Part shown: piece by piece, positions 8,326 to 15,884 of the stretch
How the letters are laid out: the number at the start of each line of letters is the position of its first letter
Position numbering within the stretch: the first letter of the stretch is position 1
The notes under the pieces: model-generated
Database searches by the model: none
What the model was told of the DNA's origin: nothing
Seen by the model: the letters and a program-made list of their open reading frames with translations, nothing else
Source: Candidatus Kouleothrix ribensis
GTDB lineage: Bacteria; Chloroflexota; Chloroflexia; Chloroflexales; Roseiflexaceae
DNA: 27,075 nucleotides
Direction: 5' to 3'
Assembly: GCA_016722075.1 (NCBI GenBank)
Contig: JADKGW010000003.1
Location: forward strand, 1 to 27,075
Position numbers and translations under genes: made by a program

Positions 8326-9045
8326 TTAGCGCCTGGGTACGAACCCGCGCCGCCGCATGAGCATGATCAGCAGGTGGTCGCGCCAGAACAGCATCCAGCG
8401 CACGCTGTAGTACACCAGCCGGTAGAGCCGGCTGCGCCGCACGAAGTCGTAGTCGACCAGCAGCACCTGGGGGTTGGGCGTAATGGTGCGCATCAAGTTG
8501 TGTGAGCGTAGCAGGTTGCGCTGCACTACGAAGCTCCACAGCCGCTGTGGCAGCCGCGCCAGTGTCTTCTGGTGCGCGCGCTCGGTGGCGCTGCCGCTGG
8601 CGCGGCCGTACAGATCGGGGATGCTGCCGGTGCGCCAGTAGAAGCTCAGCGAGCGGCGGATGATCTCGCGTAGCTCGGCGGCGATCTCGGCGCGCTCGCC
8701 CTCGCTGAGTGTGTGGTAGTCGAGGTTGTAGAGCGCCAGGCCATCGTGCAGGTAGGGTTGAAGCACCAGCGGGCGCACCTGGCCGTCGCTTGCGCGCGCT
8801 AGCACATAGTAGCTCGGGATGGTGTGGCGCGGGCCTAGGCAGGCGGCGTATTCCTCGGCGGCGGCGCGCATCGCCTGCGCATCGGCCAACGCCTGCGCAC
8901 GGGTGCCGCCCATGTCGCTCTTGAGCTTTACCACATGGCGGCGGTCGTCGGTGCGATACACCTCGGTCTCATTACCGCCAGCGATCCGCTCCAGCTCCAG
9001 GTCGTGATCGATCGGTGCAAAGATTGCGTCCGCGTAGCGAATCAT
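8326..9045 (-). CDS. Kinase-fold protein, possibly catalytically altered
   Basis: A 239-residue protein with the layout of a small protein-kinase/aminoglycoside-phosphotransferase-like fold. Residues 18-42 read like a nucleotide-binding loop and strand 3 (ERIAGGNETEVYRT, then HVVKLK with Lys40 or Lys42). A helix with Glu64/Glu65 follows, then a hinge (RPLVLQPYLHDGLALYN). Near the C-terminus HNLM (Asn183) and LLVDYDFV (Asp198/Asp200) resemble the Mg-binding Asn and the DFG-type Asp. The position that normally holds the catalytic Asp, five residues before Asn183, is Leu, so it may be a pseudokinase or an unusual kinase. The tail is strongly basic and hydrophobic (YYSVRWMLFWRDHLLIMLMRRRG) and may touch the membrane. 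GAGGAG before the ATG ending at 9045 sets the start. It lies 121 bases behind the GT4 gene and may share its transcript. Confidence 0.6.
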   Translation of the reverse strand: MIRYADAIFAPIDHDLELERIAGGNETEVYRTDDRRHVVKLKSDMGGTRAQALADAQAMRAAAEEYAACLGPRHTIPSYYVLARASDGQVRPLVLQPYLHDGLALYNLDYHTLSEGERAEIAAELREIIRRSLSFYWRTGSIPDLYGRASGSATERAHQKTLARLPQRLWSFVVQRNLLRSHNLMRTITPNPQVLLVDYDFVRRSRLYRLVYYSVRWMLFWRDHLLIMLMRRRGFVPRR

Positions 9046-9166
9046 CCCCACTTCTCCTCGGTCGGGTGCGGCTGTGCAGCGCCGGTACCTGCCCTCAACC
9101 ACCCGGCCCGGCGCATCCGTTGATCTGGCTTGCGATGAGACGAATGGCGGCGCGCACAGGTTGCAA

Positions 9167-10381
9167 TCAGCGCCGGGCCAGCTGGTGATAGAGCACGTCG
9201 TGCTGCTCGGCGATGGCCTCCCAGCTGAACTGCCGTGCCAGGGCCTGCCCGCCCTGGCGTAGCCGCTCGCACAGCTGTGGATCACGCTGGAGCCGGCCGA
9301 TCGCCTGGGCCAGGCTTGGTGCATCGCCGGCCGGCACCAGCAACATATTCGCGCCGTCGCCGAGCCGGGCCGGCGCGCTAGGCAGTGCGCCGGCCGGCGC
9401 TGTGGTGATCACCGGCAGGCCGTGCGCCAGCGCGGCCAGCAGGCTGCCACGCCGAAATGAGGCGCCATCGCTGAACGGCAGCGCGGCGATGTCGGCTGCA
9501 AGCAGGTAGGCCGACACCTCGGCCGGCGCGCAGTGGCCGGTGCGCTGTACCCGCGTGCCTAGCCCGCGTTCGGCGATCTGGCGCTCGATCGCGGCAGCGT
9601 ACGCGCGATCTTCGGCCGTGGTCGCGGCCCCGCCGATCAGCAGCAGCCGCACCGTGCTGGGCAGCCTGCCCAGCGCGTCGATTAGCGTTTCTAGCCCCTT
9701 GGTGCGCGAGATCAGGCCGAAGTAGGCCACGAGCGTCGTCGCGCTATCGGCGCCTAGCCGCGTGCGCCAGGCCTCGCGCGCATACTCTGGCGGCGGGGCG
9801 ACGGCGATGTTGCTGCCGATCGGGATGAGCACCGGCTGGCTGGCTGGCCCGCAGTACCCGGCTGCAGCGGCTATATCGGCGGCGTTCGTGACGATCACGG
9901 CGTCGGCGGCGCGCAGCAGCCGCCGCGTCACCCACCGGCGTAGCGCGCCGGCTTTGGGCAGCAGGTATGGCAGCAGCAGATCGTGCGCCGTGACGACCAC
10001 GCGCGGCCGGTGTTGGGACTGCCGCAAGCGCCAGGGCAGCAGGTTGATCGCCGGGTGCATGCCGCAGGCGCCGGTTTGATACTCGATGTGGAGCAGGTCG
10101 GGCCGGGTGGCGGCCAGCGCGGTGCGCACCGCGCGCCAGCTGCGCCAGCCCCAGCCAGCTGGCCGCAGATCAACCGTAGATGGCGGATCGAGGCTGGGCG
10201 AACTGACATGATAGATGGTGAAGCGTGATTCGTGAATCGTAAAGACGAACACGGTATGCCCGCGCGCGGCCAGCGCGCGCCCCAGCTGCTGGGTGTAGTC
10301 GCCGACGCCGCCCGGCCGGGGTGGGTACTCCGCGCTGATCAGCGCGACGCGAAGCGGCGTGGTGGCACGAGTTGACATCAT
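9167..10381 (-). CDS. Glycosyltransferase family 4 (GT-B fold)
   Basis: About 404 residues. The N-terminal domain opens with LRVALISAEYPPRPGGVGDY and HTVFVFT, the donor-side glycine-rich loop of GT4 enzymes, followed by DLLHIEYQTGACGMHPA. The C-terminal nucleotide-sugar domain has VAYFGLISRTKGLETLIDAL and LLLIGGAA, then FSDGASFRRGSLLAALAHG and LPVITT, the region of the family's EX7E element. Retaining transfer of a sugar from a nucleotide donor in the cytosol is expected; donor and acceptor are unknown. I start at the double ATG at 10381/10378. An extended -10 at 10413-10421 leaves no room for the longer frame. The segment FVFTIHESRFTIYHVSSPS is low in GC compared with the rest and looks like an insertion in the N-terminal domain. 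Probably co-transcribed with the kinase-fold gene. Confidence 0.88.
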   Translation of the reverse strand: MMSTRATTPLRVALISAEYPPRPGGVGDYTQQLGRALAARGHTVFVFTIHESRFTIYHVSSPSLDPPSTVDLRPAGWGWRSWRAVRTALAATRPDLLHIEYQTGACGMHPAINLLPWRLRQSQHRPRVVVTAHDLLLPYLLPKAGALRRWVTRRLLRAADAVIVTNAADIAAAAGYCGPASQPVLIPIGSNIAVAPPPEYAREAWRTRLGADSATTLVAYFGLISRTKGLETLIDALGRLPSTVRLLLIGGAATTAEDRAYAAAIERQIAERGLGTRVQRTGHCAPAEVSAYLLAADIAALPFSDGASFRRGSLLAALAHGLPVITTAPAGALPSAPARLGDGANMLLVPAGDAPSLAQAIGRLQRDPQLCERLRQGGQALARQFSWEAIAEQHDVLYHQLARR

Positions 10382-10412
10382 GCTGTCATCTTGTAGCTGT
10401 GGCGACCGTGAT

Positions 10413-10421
10413 AGTATAGCA
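10413..10421 (-). promoter_or_regulatory. Extended -10 promoter for the GT4 gene
   Basis: Minus-strand TGCTATACT, a TGn extension plus near-consensus -10. It predicts a leader of about 25 bases before the ATG at 10381 and so helps choose that start. Confidence 0.5.
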
Positions 10422-10465
10422 TCAATTCCGCCCATCTGCACAACATATTGCCGTGGAGGTGTCGT

Positions 10466-11590
10466 ATGCGCCTGGCGCGCTATCGTGGCTTCGTTCTGCT
10501 CGCAGCGCTGGTGCTACAACCGATTGTTGTGATCGCGCAGCGGCATGCACGCGCTGTGCGGCGATCTGGTTTGTGCCTTCAACGCACCCGGCCGGCCCGC
10601 GCGGTGCTGGTCGCGGCCGGCCTGCTGGTCGCGGGCGCTCACCCGGCATGGGCACAAGCCAGCCAGGTTCCGGCTGCGCCGGCAACTCAGGTGCCGAGTA
10701 CGCCACCGCTTCAGCTGTCCAGCTCGGCGTCGGTGGCGAGCGCTGCGATTGGCCAGGAATTTCAGTACACCATGGTGGTAACCGGCGATCGTGCGACGCC
10801 GCAAGCCGTCGAGCTGCGTGCCGCGATCGATGCGCAGCTCGAGGTGTTGGGTGCCGCAGGTGGGCAGTGTTCGGCCGGGGCGACGGTGATATGCGGCCTG
10901 AGGTTACAGCCGCAGCAACTAGCAACGATCACGATCGCCGTGCGCGTGCGCGCCAGCGCACGGCGTGGCACAGTAATCGGCTTCCAGGCGCTGGCCCAGG
11001 ACGATGCGCAGAACACGGCGGCGTCCGAGCGCATCCAGGTGATGATCGCGCCAGATTCGCCGACGCGTGCCCAGCCGGCCCAGCGGCGGCATGCGCCAAC
11101 CGCCGCGCCAGCGCCAACCACACCTGCCGCGCCAGCTGAATCTATGCCGCCTGCGGCTGCGCTGGTGCCTAGCCCGGCCCAGGCGGTAGTGCCGCTGGCT
11201 GCCGTGGCGCCAGATGAGGGCATCGCATTCTTCATCGGCACTGCTACCCCTGGCACGTCGCCTGCCCCAGCGGTGGCCGCAACTATGCCGGCCAGCCAGG
11301 CACAACCCACACCAGCCGCCGCCGGCCCCACGCCGCGCAGCCTGGCGCGCGATACTGCGCGCTCGGTACCACTACTGCCCGACACAGCGCTGGCGCCACC
11401 TGCGATTGGGCTGATGGTTGGGCTAGCCGGGCTGGCATTGATCCTGCGGGGTGTGCGGCGCGTGCGCCGGGCCGCGCGCCTGATCGAGCCGCAGATCGCG
11501 GCGCTGCAGCGCATGCGCGAGCTGTTGCGGCGGCGTGGCGAGAACCATGGCCGCCACACTGGGCAGGCCTATAGCGACGAGCAGCACTAA
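10466..11590 (+). CDS. Secreted surface protein with Pro/Ala-rich stalk and C-terminal membrane anchor
   Basis: A 374-residue protein. The ATG at 10466 follows GGAGGTG. Two hydrophobic stretches occur near the N-terminus: residues about 7-25, and about 45-62 ending HPAWAQA, which looks like a signal-peptidase site. The true start could therefore be near residue 30, since two signals are unusual. Residues about 75-190 form a beta-rich domain (VASAAIGQEFQYTMVVTGD, then a Cys-containing AGGQCSAGATVICGL, then TITIAVRVRASARRG) resembling DUF11/CARDB-type surface repeats. A long Pro/Ala/Thr stalk follows (about 195-300), then LLPDTA (304-308 core), one membrane helix (PPAIGLMVGLAGLALIL) and an unusually long basic tail. 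LPDTA before a helix and Arg residues recalls sortase signals, but the 50-residue tail is atypical. A role in cell-envelope display is likely; nothing more specific is supported. Confidence 0.75.
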   Translation: MRLARYRGFVLLAALVLQPIVVIAQRHARAVRRSGLCLQRTRPARAVLVAAGLLVAGAHPAWAQASQVPAAPATQVPSTPPLQLSSSASVASAAIGQEFQYTMVVTGDRATPQAVELRAAIDAQLEVLGAAGGQCSAGATVICGLRLQPQQLATITIAVRVRASARRGTVIGFQALAQDDAQNTAASERIQVMIAPDSPTRAQPAQRRHAPTAAPAPTTPAAPAESMPPAAALVPSPAQAVVPLAAVAPDEGIAFFIGTATPGTSPAPAVAATMPASQAQPTPAAAGPTPRSLARDTARSVPLLPDTALAPPAIGLMVGLAGLALILRGVRRVRRAARLIEPQIAALQRMRELLRRRGENHGRHTGQAYSDEQH

Positions 11591-11619
11591 CACAGCTTGG
11601 CGAACATTCGTTCGTGCCG

Positions 11620-11634
11620 CTCTGCGCAGCAGAG
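11620..11634. terminator. Small hairpin between convergent genes
   Basis: CTCTGC and GCAGAG pair perfectly around GCA, 30 bases after the surface-protein stop and 50 bases before the end of the polyprenyl synthase gene. No T-tract. Confidence 0.25.
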
Positions 11635-11684
11635 TCGCGGTTCTGATACGCCATCCAGCGGGATGATCTGAAATCTCGAGATCC

Positions 11685-12701
11685 CTAACTCCGGCGCCCA
11701 AGCAGCCGCTCGGTGATCGCGCGGATCTCGTTGATCGCTGCGGCGTCGCCGCGCGTGGCGTCGAGCGCGGCCAGCGCCCGCTGGTGATAGTGCGCGGCCA
11801 CGCCCTCGGTATAGCCGCGCGCATCGGCTCGATCGAGGATCGCCAGGATGCGCCGCACGTCGGCGTCGCCAACCTCGGGCTGGCCGTACAGCTGCGCCAG
11901 CTGGCCGTGCGGGCCGTCGGCAGTGAGCGCGTGGATGATCGGCAGGCTGAGCTTCCGCCGGTAGAGATCGGCGGCGAAGGGCTTGCCGGTAACCTCTGGG
12001 TCGCCCCAGATCCCCAGCACGTCATCCTGAATCTGAAACGCCAGCCCTAGACTCTCGCCATATTCGAACATAGCGCCGGCGCTGGTGGCGTCGGCCCCAC
12101 CAACCAGCGCGCCCAGCCCGGCCGCAGCCGCGATCAGCGCGGCGGTCTTGCGGCTGATCATGGCCAGGTAGTCGGCCGCAGCGATTGTCAGGTCGCCCTC
12201 GAAGCTCAGGTCGAGAAACTGCCCCTCGCAGATCCGCAGGATGGTCTGGTCGAAGCGGCGAATGATCTCGAGTGTGCGCTCGGCCGGCACGCCGGCATCG
12301 CGTAGCTGGTGGAGCGCCAGGTGTGCGATGGTATACATGCCGTCGCCGGTGTTGATGCCCTGCGCCAGACCCCACACCTTCCACACGGTTGGCCGGCTGC
12401 GGCGCGTGTCGCTGTTATCCTCAATGTCGTCGTGGATCAGCGAAAAGTCGTGGATCAGCTGGATTCCGGCCGCAAGCGGCAGCGCCGTGCGCGGGTCGCC
12501 GCCGGCTGCCCGGCAGGCCAGCAGCGTCAGAGCCGGGCGTATCAGCTTGCCAGGGTCGTAGCTGGCCACGCCAAGCCGCTCGTCGCGCCAGCCCAGCTGG
12601 TATTCCTGCATCGCGTAGAACCGCGCAACGCGCGCCTCGGCTGCTGGGAAGGCGGCACGCATAGCGGCCTGAATCTGTGTACGAATGTCGGTTTGAGTCA
12701 T
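11685..12701 (-). CDS. Polyprenyl diphosphate synthase, probably geranylgeranyl-PP synthase
   Basis: A 338-residue head-to-tail prenyltransferase that condenses isopentenyl diphosphate with allylic diphosphates. The first Asp-rich motif is DDIED at 91-95 and the second begins DDVLG at 226-230, followed by IWGDPEVTGKPFA. GKLIRPALTLL (51-61) supplies the diphosphate-binding Lys/Arg. DDIED has no two-residue insertion and an aromatic residue (Phe86) sits five positions before it. That is the pattern of type I GGPP synthases in which bulk at -5 limits the product to about C20. GGPP would feed carotenoids, (bacterio)chlorophyll or prenyl carriers. The start is supported by GGA eight bases upstream. 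It diverges from the BlaI-type repressor across a 450-base AT-rich region, so shared regulation is possible but unproven. Confidence 0.92.
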   Translation of the reverse strand: MTQTDIRTQIQAAMRAAFPAAEARVARFYAMQEYQLGWRDERLGVASYDPGKLIRPALTLLACRAAGGDPRTALPLAAGIQLIHDFSLIHDDIEDNSDTRRSRPTVWKVWGLAQGINTGDGMYTIAHLALHQLRDAGVPAERTLEIIRRFDQTILRICEGQFLDLSFEGDLTIAAADYLAMISRKTAALIAAAAGLGALVGGADATSAGAMFEYGESLGLAFQIQDDVLGIWGDPEVTGKPFAADLYRRKLSLPIIHALTADGPHGQLAQLYGQPEVGDADVRRILAILDRADARGYTEGVAAHYHQRALAALDATRGDAAAINEIRAITERLLGRRS

Positions 12702-12851
12702 CGTTTATTTCCATAAGCTAGCAAACACAGCCGGTACCGCTCGTGCAATGCCGCTAGTTGCGCTCGCATCCACTCGCCCTATGTGCGCTGTTGGCCTCGG
12801 CTTAATTTGTTCAAGCACGTATCTCTATTTGAACAGGATAAAGATGCTATT

Positions 12852-12871
12852 TACTACATCCAATAGTAGTA
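12852..12871. promoter_or_regulatory. mec-operator-like inverted repeat
   Basis: TACTAC (12852-12857) and GTAGTA (12866-12871) form a perfect inverted repeat with an 8-base spacer. These half-sites match those of the MecI/BlaI operator family, though the known operators have a shorter centre. It lies about 280 bases before a BlaI/MecI-type repressor gene, so autoregulation is a reasonable guess. Confidence 0.35.
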
Positions 12872-12976
12872 TTTTGCAGGATATGACAAAAAATTTAGCC
12901 ACAACACCCTTGATAGTATGACAAGACGTTGTAATGTTCCAGTAATCTTATGTAACCGGCTAGTAATCAAACAGTC

Positions 12977-13005
12977 TTGTGATAGAGTTGGTAAACTAAT
13001 ACACT
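12977..13005 (+). promoter_or_regulatory. Promoter-like pair upstream of the BlaI-type gene
   Basis: TTGTGA at 12977-12982 and TACACT at 13000-13005 with 17-base spacing, in the AT-rich region. Expected leader about 140 bases. The stretch TACACTACATA at the -10 repeats part of the palindrome's half-site sequence. Confidence 0.4.
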
Positions 13006-13152
13006 ACATACGCGGGCCGCACATAAACACACAAACGCTCACCCACGACAATCGCCGGCCATCTGGGCGCAGGAACGGGTAGCGTAGTACTGATCCACGA
13101 AGTTCAGCATCTGCAGCCAATCGGCGGACACGCCATTTGAAAGGAGATCCCG

Positions 13153-13572
13153 ATGCCGCTCAACATGCGCTTCCGTTTCAGCCCGACGAAGGACGGCCTT
13201 GTCAAGGTGCTTGGTCCGCTCGAAACCGATATTATGCAGATCATCTGGCAGGATGAGCGCAGCACGGTTAAGAAGGTTCACCGCAAGCTCTCGCAGCAGC
13301 GCGATATCGCCTATACCACGGTGATGACCACCATGAGCCGGCTGGCCGAGAAGGGTGTGCTCAACCGCCACCGCGAGGGCCTGGCGTATGTCTACACCCC
13401 GGCGATCACCGAGGACGATTTTGTGACGATGGTGGTGCAGCAGGTGCTCGACGGTTTGCTGGACGACTACAGCGAGACCGCGATCGACTATATGGTCGAT
13501 TACCTGGCCCGCCGCAACCCGAGCGAGCTGCGCCGCCTGCAGAAGGCTCTGCAGGCGCGCGTGGCGGCCTGA
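13153..13572 (+). CDS. BlaI/MecI/CopY-family transcriptional repressor
   Basis: A 139-residue winged-helix regulator. Residues about 18-85 match the penicillinase-repressor fold: LGPLETDIMQIIWQDERSTV, KKVHRKLSQQRDIAYTTV (recognition helix region), MTTMSRLAEKGVLNRHREG, then the wing LAYVYTPAITEDD. The C-terminal half (about 88-139) is helical and should form the dimer. In the known systems a BlaR1/MecR1 membrane protease cleaves the repressor; none is encoded in the window, so it may respond to something else or act with a distant partner. AAGGAG seven bases upstream fixes the start. Upstream lies an AT-rich leader with a mec-like palindrome. Target genes are unknown; the divergent polyprenyl synthase gene and its own gene are the obvious candidates. 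Confidence 0.88.
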   Translation: MPLNMRFRFSPTKDGLVKVLGPLETDIMQIIWQDERSTVKKVHRKLSQQRDIAYTTVMTTMSRLAEKGVLNRHREGLAYVYTPAITEDDFVTMVVQQVLDGLLDDYSETAIDYMVDYLARRNPSELRRLQKALQARVAA

Positions 13573-13589
13573 AGAGAACCGGACGACCA

Positions 13590-13667
13590 GTGACACGGTG
13601 ACAGGATGATATGGCGGCCAGGCGCGTGCTTCCGCATAGTCATTCTGTCACTCGGTCATCGTGTCAC
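13590..13667. terminator. Large interrupted inverted repeat between convergent genes
   Basis: GTGACACG (13590-13597) pairs with CGTGTCAC (13660-13667), and GTGACAGGATGA (13598-13609) pairs with TCATTCTGTCAC (13640-13651) with one wobble. The arms are continuous on the left and carry an 8-base bulge on the right. It lies between the BlaI-type gene and rimO and includes the rimO stop codon. It may end transcription from both sides. Confidence 0.5.
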
Positions 13668-15091
13668 ACTGCCACCTCGCCCCACAGATCGTACTCGAGC
13701 GATTGTGTCACGCGCACCGGCACGAATGTGCCGGCCGGCGCACTCCCCCAGGCAAACACCTGCCCATCGACCTCGGGTGCATCGCGGAACGAGCGCCCCA
13801 CCAGCAGCGGCCGGCCGTCTTCCGAGGTGCCCTGCCCTTCCACCAGCATTGTGATTGTGCGCCCCTGCCAGCGCTGGTTGCGCGCCAGCGAGACGCGCTG
13901 TTGTAGCTGCATCAGCTCGTGCCAGCGCCGCTCGATCACGCGCGCGCGCACCTGGCCCGGCAGCGTGGCCGCGTGCGTGCCCGGCTCTTGCGAGTAGCGA
14001 AACACGCCAACACGGTCGAGCTGCATTTCGTCGAGAAATGCCAGCAGCGCCTCGAACTCTGCGCGCGTCTCGCCGGGAAAGCCCACAATAAAAGTCGAGC
14101 GCAGCGCGATGTCGGGCATGGCCGCACGCAGGTCGCGCACGATCGCCCTGGTGCGCTCGGTGTCGGGCGGGCGGCGCATACGCCGTAGCGTATCGGGGTG
14201 CGCGTGCTGGAGCGGCATATCGAGATAGGCGCAGATCTGCGGATGGCTGGCGATTGTGGCGATCAGCTGCTCGGAGATGCCGTGCGGGTAGGCGTACATC
14301 AGCCGCAGCCATATGTGCGCGGGCAGCAGCTGGCACAGCTCGTCAAGCAGTGTGGCCAGGCCATCCTTCAGCCCGAGATCGCGGCCGTAGTCGGTCAGGT
14401 GCTGGGCCACCAGCACGATCTCTTGCACGCCCTGCGCGGCCAGTTCGTGCGCCTCGCCCAGAATCGCACCCATGGCTTTCGAGCGCATGTCGCCTTTGAA
14501 TGATGGGATCGTACAGAACGCGCAGCGCAGGTTGCAGCCGTCGGAGATCTTCAAGTAGGCCGATGGCCCGCCGGCGTGGCGGCGAATCGGCGCGGTGCGC
14601 CAGTCGGCATATTCGCCTGGAACCGCTAGATCGGCCGTAACGACCGGGCGCGCGGGCGCGACGGCGGGTATATCTGTGCGCGCGGGCTGCGCTGGCCCGG
14701 CCGATAGCGCGATAATGTCGCCCCAGCCCTGGCCGCGCGCCTGCCCACTTGGCGCCGTGTCTCCAACCAGGTCGCCAATCTTCATCCACTCGCGCGTGCT
14801 CAGAATGGCATCGACGCCCGGCACCGCCTGCACCAGCGCGCCGTGACTCTCGGCCATGCAACCGGCGGCGATCAGGCGCTGGCCCTGGCGCTTGGCGTCG
14901 GCGATCTCGCGCAGCACCCCCAGCGTTTCGTCGCGCGCGGCGGCGATGAAGCTACAGGTGTTGACGATCACCAGATCGGCCGCGCCCGGCGTGGCTACGG
15001 CGGTGTGGCCCTGCGCCGCTAGAATGCCGCCCATGCCCTCGCTATCGACGGCGTTTTTGGGGCAGCCCAGGGTGACAATATGATACTTCAT
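13664..15091 (-). CDS. rimO: Ribosomal protein uS12 methylthiotransferase RimO
   Basis: A 475-residue radical-SAM enzyme that adds a methylthio group to an Asp of ribosomal protein S12. The N-terminal MTTase domain opens MKYHIVTLGCPKNAVDSEGM and holds the auxiliary cluster cysteines Cys10, Cys46 (NTCSF) and Cys78 (AAGCMAE). The radical-SAM cluster motif is CNLRCAFC (Cys186, Cys190, Cys193). LGCPKNAVDSE and MPLQHAHPDTLRRMRR are RimO-type rather than MiaB-type. A C-terminal TRAM domain (about 405-470) ends VRVTQSLEYDLWGEV. The Ala/Pro-rich linker between MTTase and radical-SAM domains (about 111-175) is some 35 residues longer than in E. coli RimO. AGGAG lies very close to the ATG. It follows yajQ by 12 bases on the same strand, so they form one transcript. 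Confidence 0.95.
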   Translation of the reverse strand: MKYHIVTLGCPKNAVDSEGMGGILAAQGHTAVATPGAADLVIVNTCSFIAAARDETLGVLREIADAKRQGQRLIAAGCMAESHGALVQAVPGVDAILSTREWMKIGDLVGDTAPSGQARGQGWGDIIALSAGPAQPARTDIPAVAPARPVVTADLAVPGEYADWRTAPIRRHAGGPSAYLKISDGCNLRCAFCTIPSFKGDMRSKAMGAILGEAHELAAQGVQEIVLVAQHLTDYGRDLGLKDGLATLLDELCQLLPAHIWLRLMYAYPHGISEQLIATIASHPQICAYLDMPLQHAHPDTLRRMRRPPDTERTRAIVRDLRAAMPDIALRSTFIVGFPGETRAEFEALLAFLDEMQLDRVGVFRYSQEPGTHAATLPGQVRARVIERRWHELMQLQQRVSLARNQRWQGRTITMLVEGQGTSEDGRPLLVGRSFRDAPEVDGQVFAWGSAPAGTFVPVRVTQSLEYDLWGEVAV

Positions 15092-15103
15092 AACTCCTAA
15101 TCA

Positions 15104-15601
15104 CTAGCGATAATTGGTAAACTGCAGCGCCACTGCGAATTCGTCCTGATGCTCTTTGACCAGTTTGATCACACCCTGCAGATCGTCGCGGCTCTTGCTG
15201 CCGATGCGCAGCGCATCGCCCTGGATGCGCGGCTGCACCTTCGGGAAGTTGTCGCGGATGAGCTTTTGGAGCTTCTTGGCCACGTCGTCGGGGAGGCCCT
15301 GCTGGAGCGTGGCAACCTGCCGCACGCGCATGCCGCCGATCTCTTCGAGCGTACCCCACTTGAAGATCTTCAGCGAGAGGTTGCGCCGCAGCGCCTTGGT
15401 CTCGAGAATATCGCGCACGGCCGAAACATGCAGCTCGGCCCCGGCGGTGATCGCGATGTCTTTATCGCTCAGCACGATCTCGGCCTTGCTGTCTTTCAGG
15501 TCGTAGCGCGTGCGTACCTCGCGCTGGGTCTGGTCGACGGCGTTGGTTAGCTCCTGGCGATCGAACTCCGAAACAATATCAAAGGTGCTTTCCGCTGCCA
15601 T
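15104..15601 (-). CDS. yajQ: YajQ family (UPF0234) nucleotide-binding protein
   Basis: A 165-residue YajQ protein of standard length. It opens ESTFDIVSEFDRQELTNAVD and has the family signatures TRYDLKDSKAEI, NLSLKIFKWGTLEEIGGM and, near the end, GDALRIGSKSRDDLQGVI. The protein has two ferredoxin-like halves; members bind nucleic acid or nucleotides, and a homologue in Xanthomonas is a cyclic-di-GMP effector. Which applies here is unknown. GAGG precedes the ATG. The first gene of a yajQ-rimO transcript, with a promoter candidate at 15681-15689. It diverges from the gene at 15885. Confidence 0.94.
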   Translation of the reverse strand: MAAESTFDIVSEFDRQELTNAVDQTQREVRTRYDLKDSKAEIVLSDKDIAITAGAELHVSAVRDILETKALRRNLSLKIFKWGTLEEIGGMRVRQVATLQQGLPDDVAKKLQKLIRDNFPKVQPRIQGDALRIGSKSRDDLQGVIKLVKEHQDEFAVALQFTNYR

Positions 15602-15680
15602 GGCTGCCTCGTAAGATTACTGGCGCCGCCTCATTGGTGGCGATCATCGGCGGCGCGTGGCTGTGCAGGCGCCGCGCGCC

Positions 15681-15689
15681 AGTATACCA
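15681..15689 (-). promoter_or_regulatory. Extended -10 promoter for yajQ-rimO
   Basis: Minus-strand TGGTATACT, about 80 bases before the yajQ ATG. It is identical to the plus-strand element at 15774-15782, giving a divergent pair with the same core sequence. Confidence 0.5.
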
Positions 15690-15773
15690 TAGAAGCGCTG
15701 GCCCGGCTGTGTAAGGCCTCTGCGCCCCGCGTAGGGGCCGCGCAGGGGGCGGGCGCGGCTGTGGCCCAACCTC

Positions 15774-15782
15774 TGGTATACT
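15774..15782 (+). promoter_or_regulatory. Extended -10 promoter for the 572-residue gene
   Basis: TGGTATACT. Transcription would begin near 15789, after the in-frame ATG at 15786, which supports the downstream start at 15885. Confidence 0.5.
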
Positions 15783-15884
15783 GGCATGAGTGCGACACAT
15801 AGCTGCCGGGTGGGCCGTGATGCGACGGCTACCGTGTTTGCCCAACGTGGCAGATCACTGGCCCAACCGATGTACGAGGCCAAC

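Larger units (their letters stand above)
12702..13152. other. AT-rich divergent regulatory region
   Basis: A 450-base gap between divergent genes. Bases about 12800-13010 are distinctly AT-rich compared with the GC-rich surroundings. It holds a palindrome (12852-12871), two copies of AGTAATC at 12941 and 12962 (21 bases apart, two helical turns), and a promoter-like pair at 12977-13005. No gene is seen. Confidence 0.6.

Noticed and set aside
13153..13572. A complete beta-lactam-resistance sensing system with the BlaI-type gene
   Set aside because: No BlaR1/MecR1 or beta-lactamase gene is present; many BlaI-like regulators have other roles.
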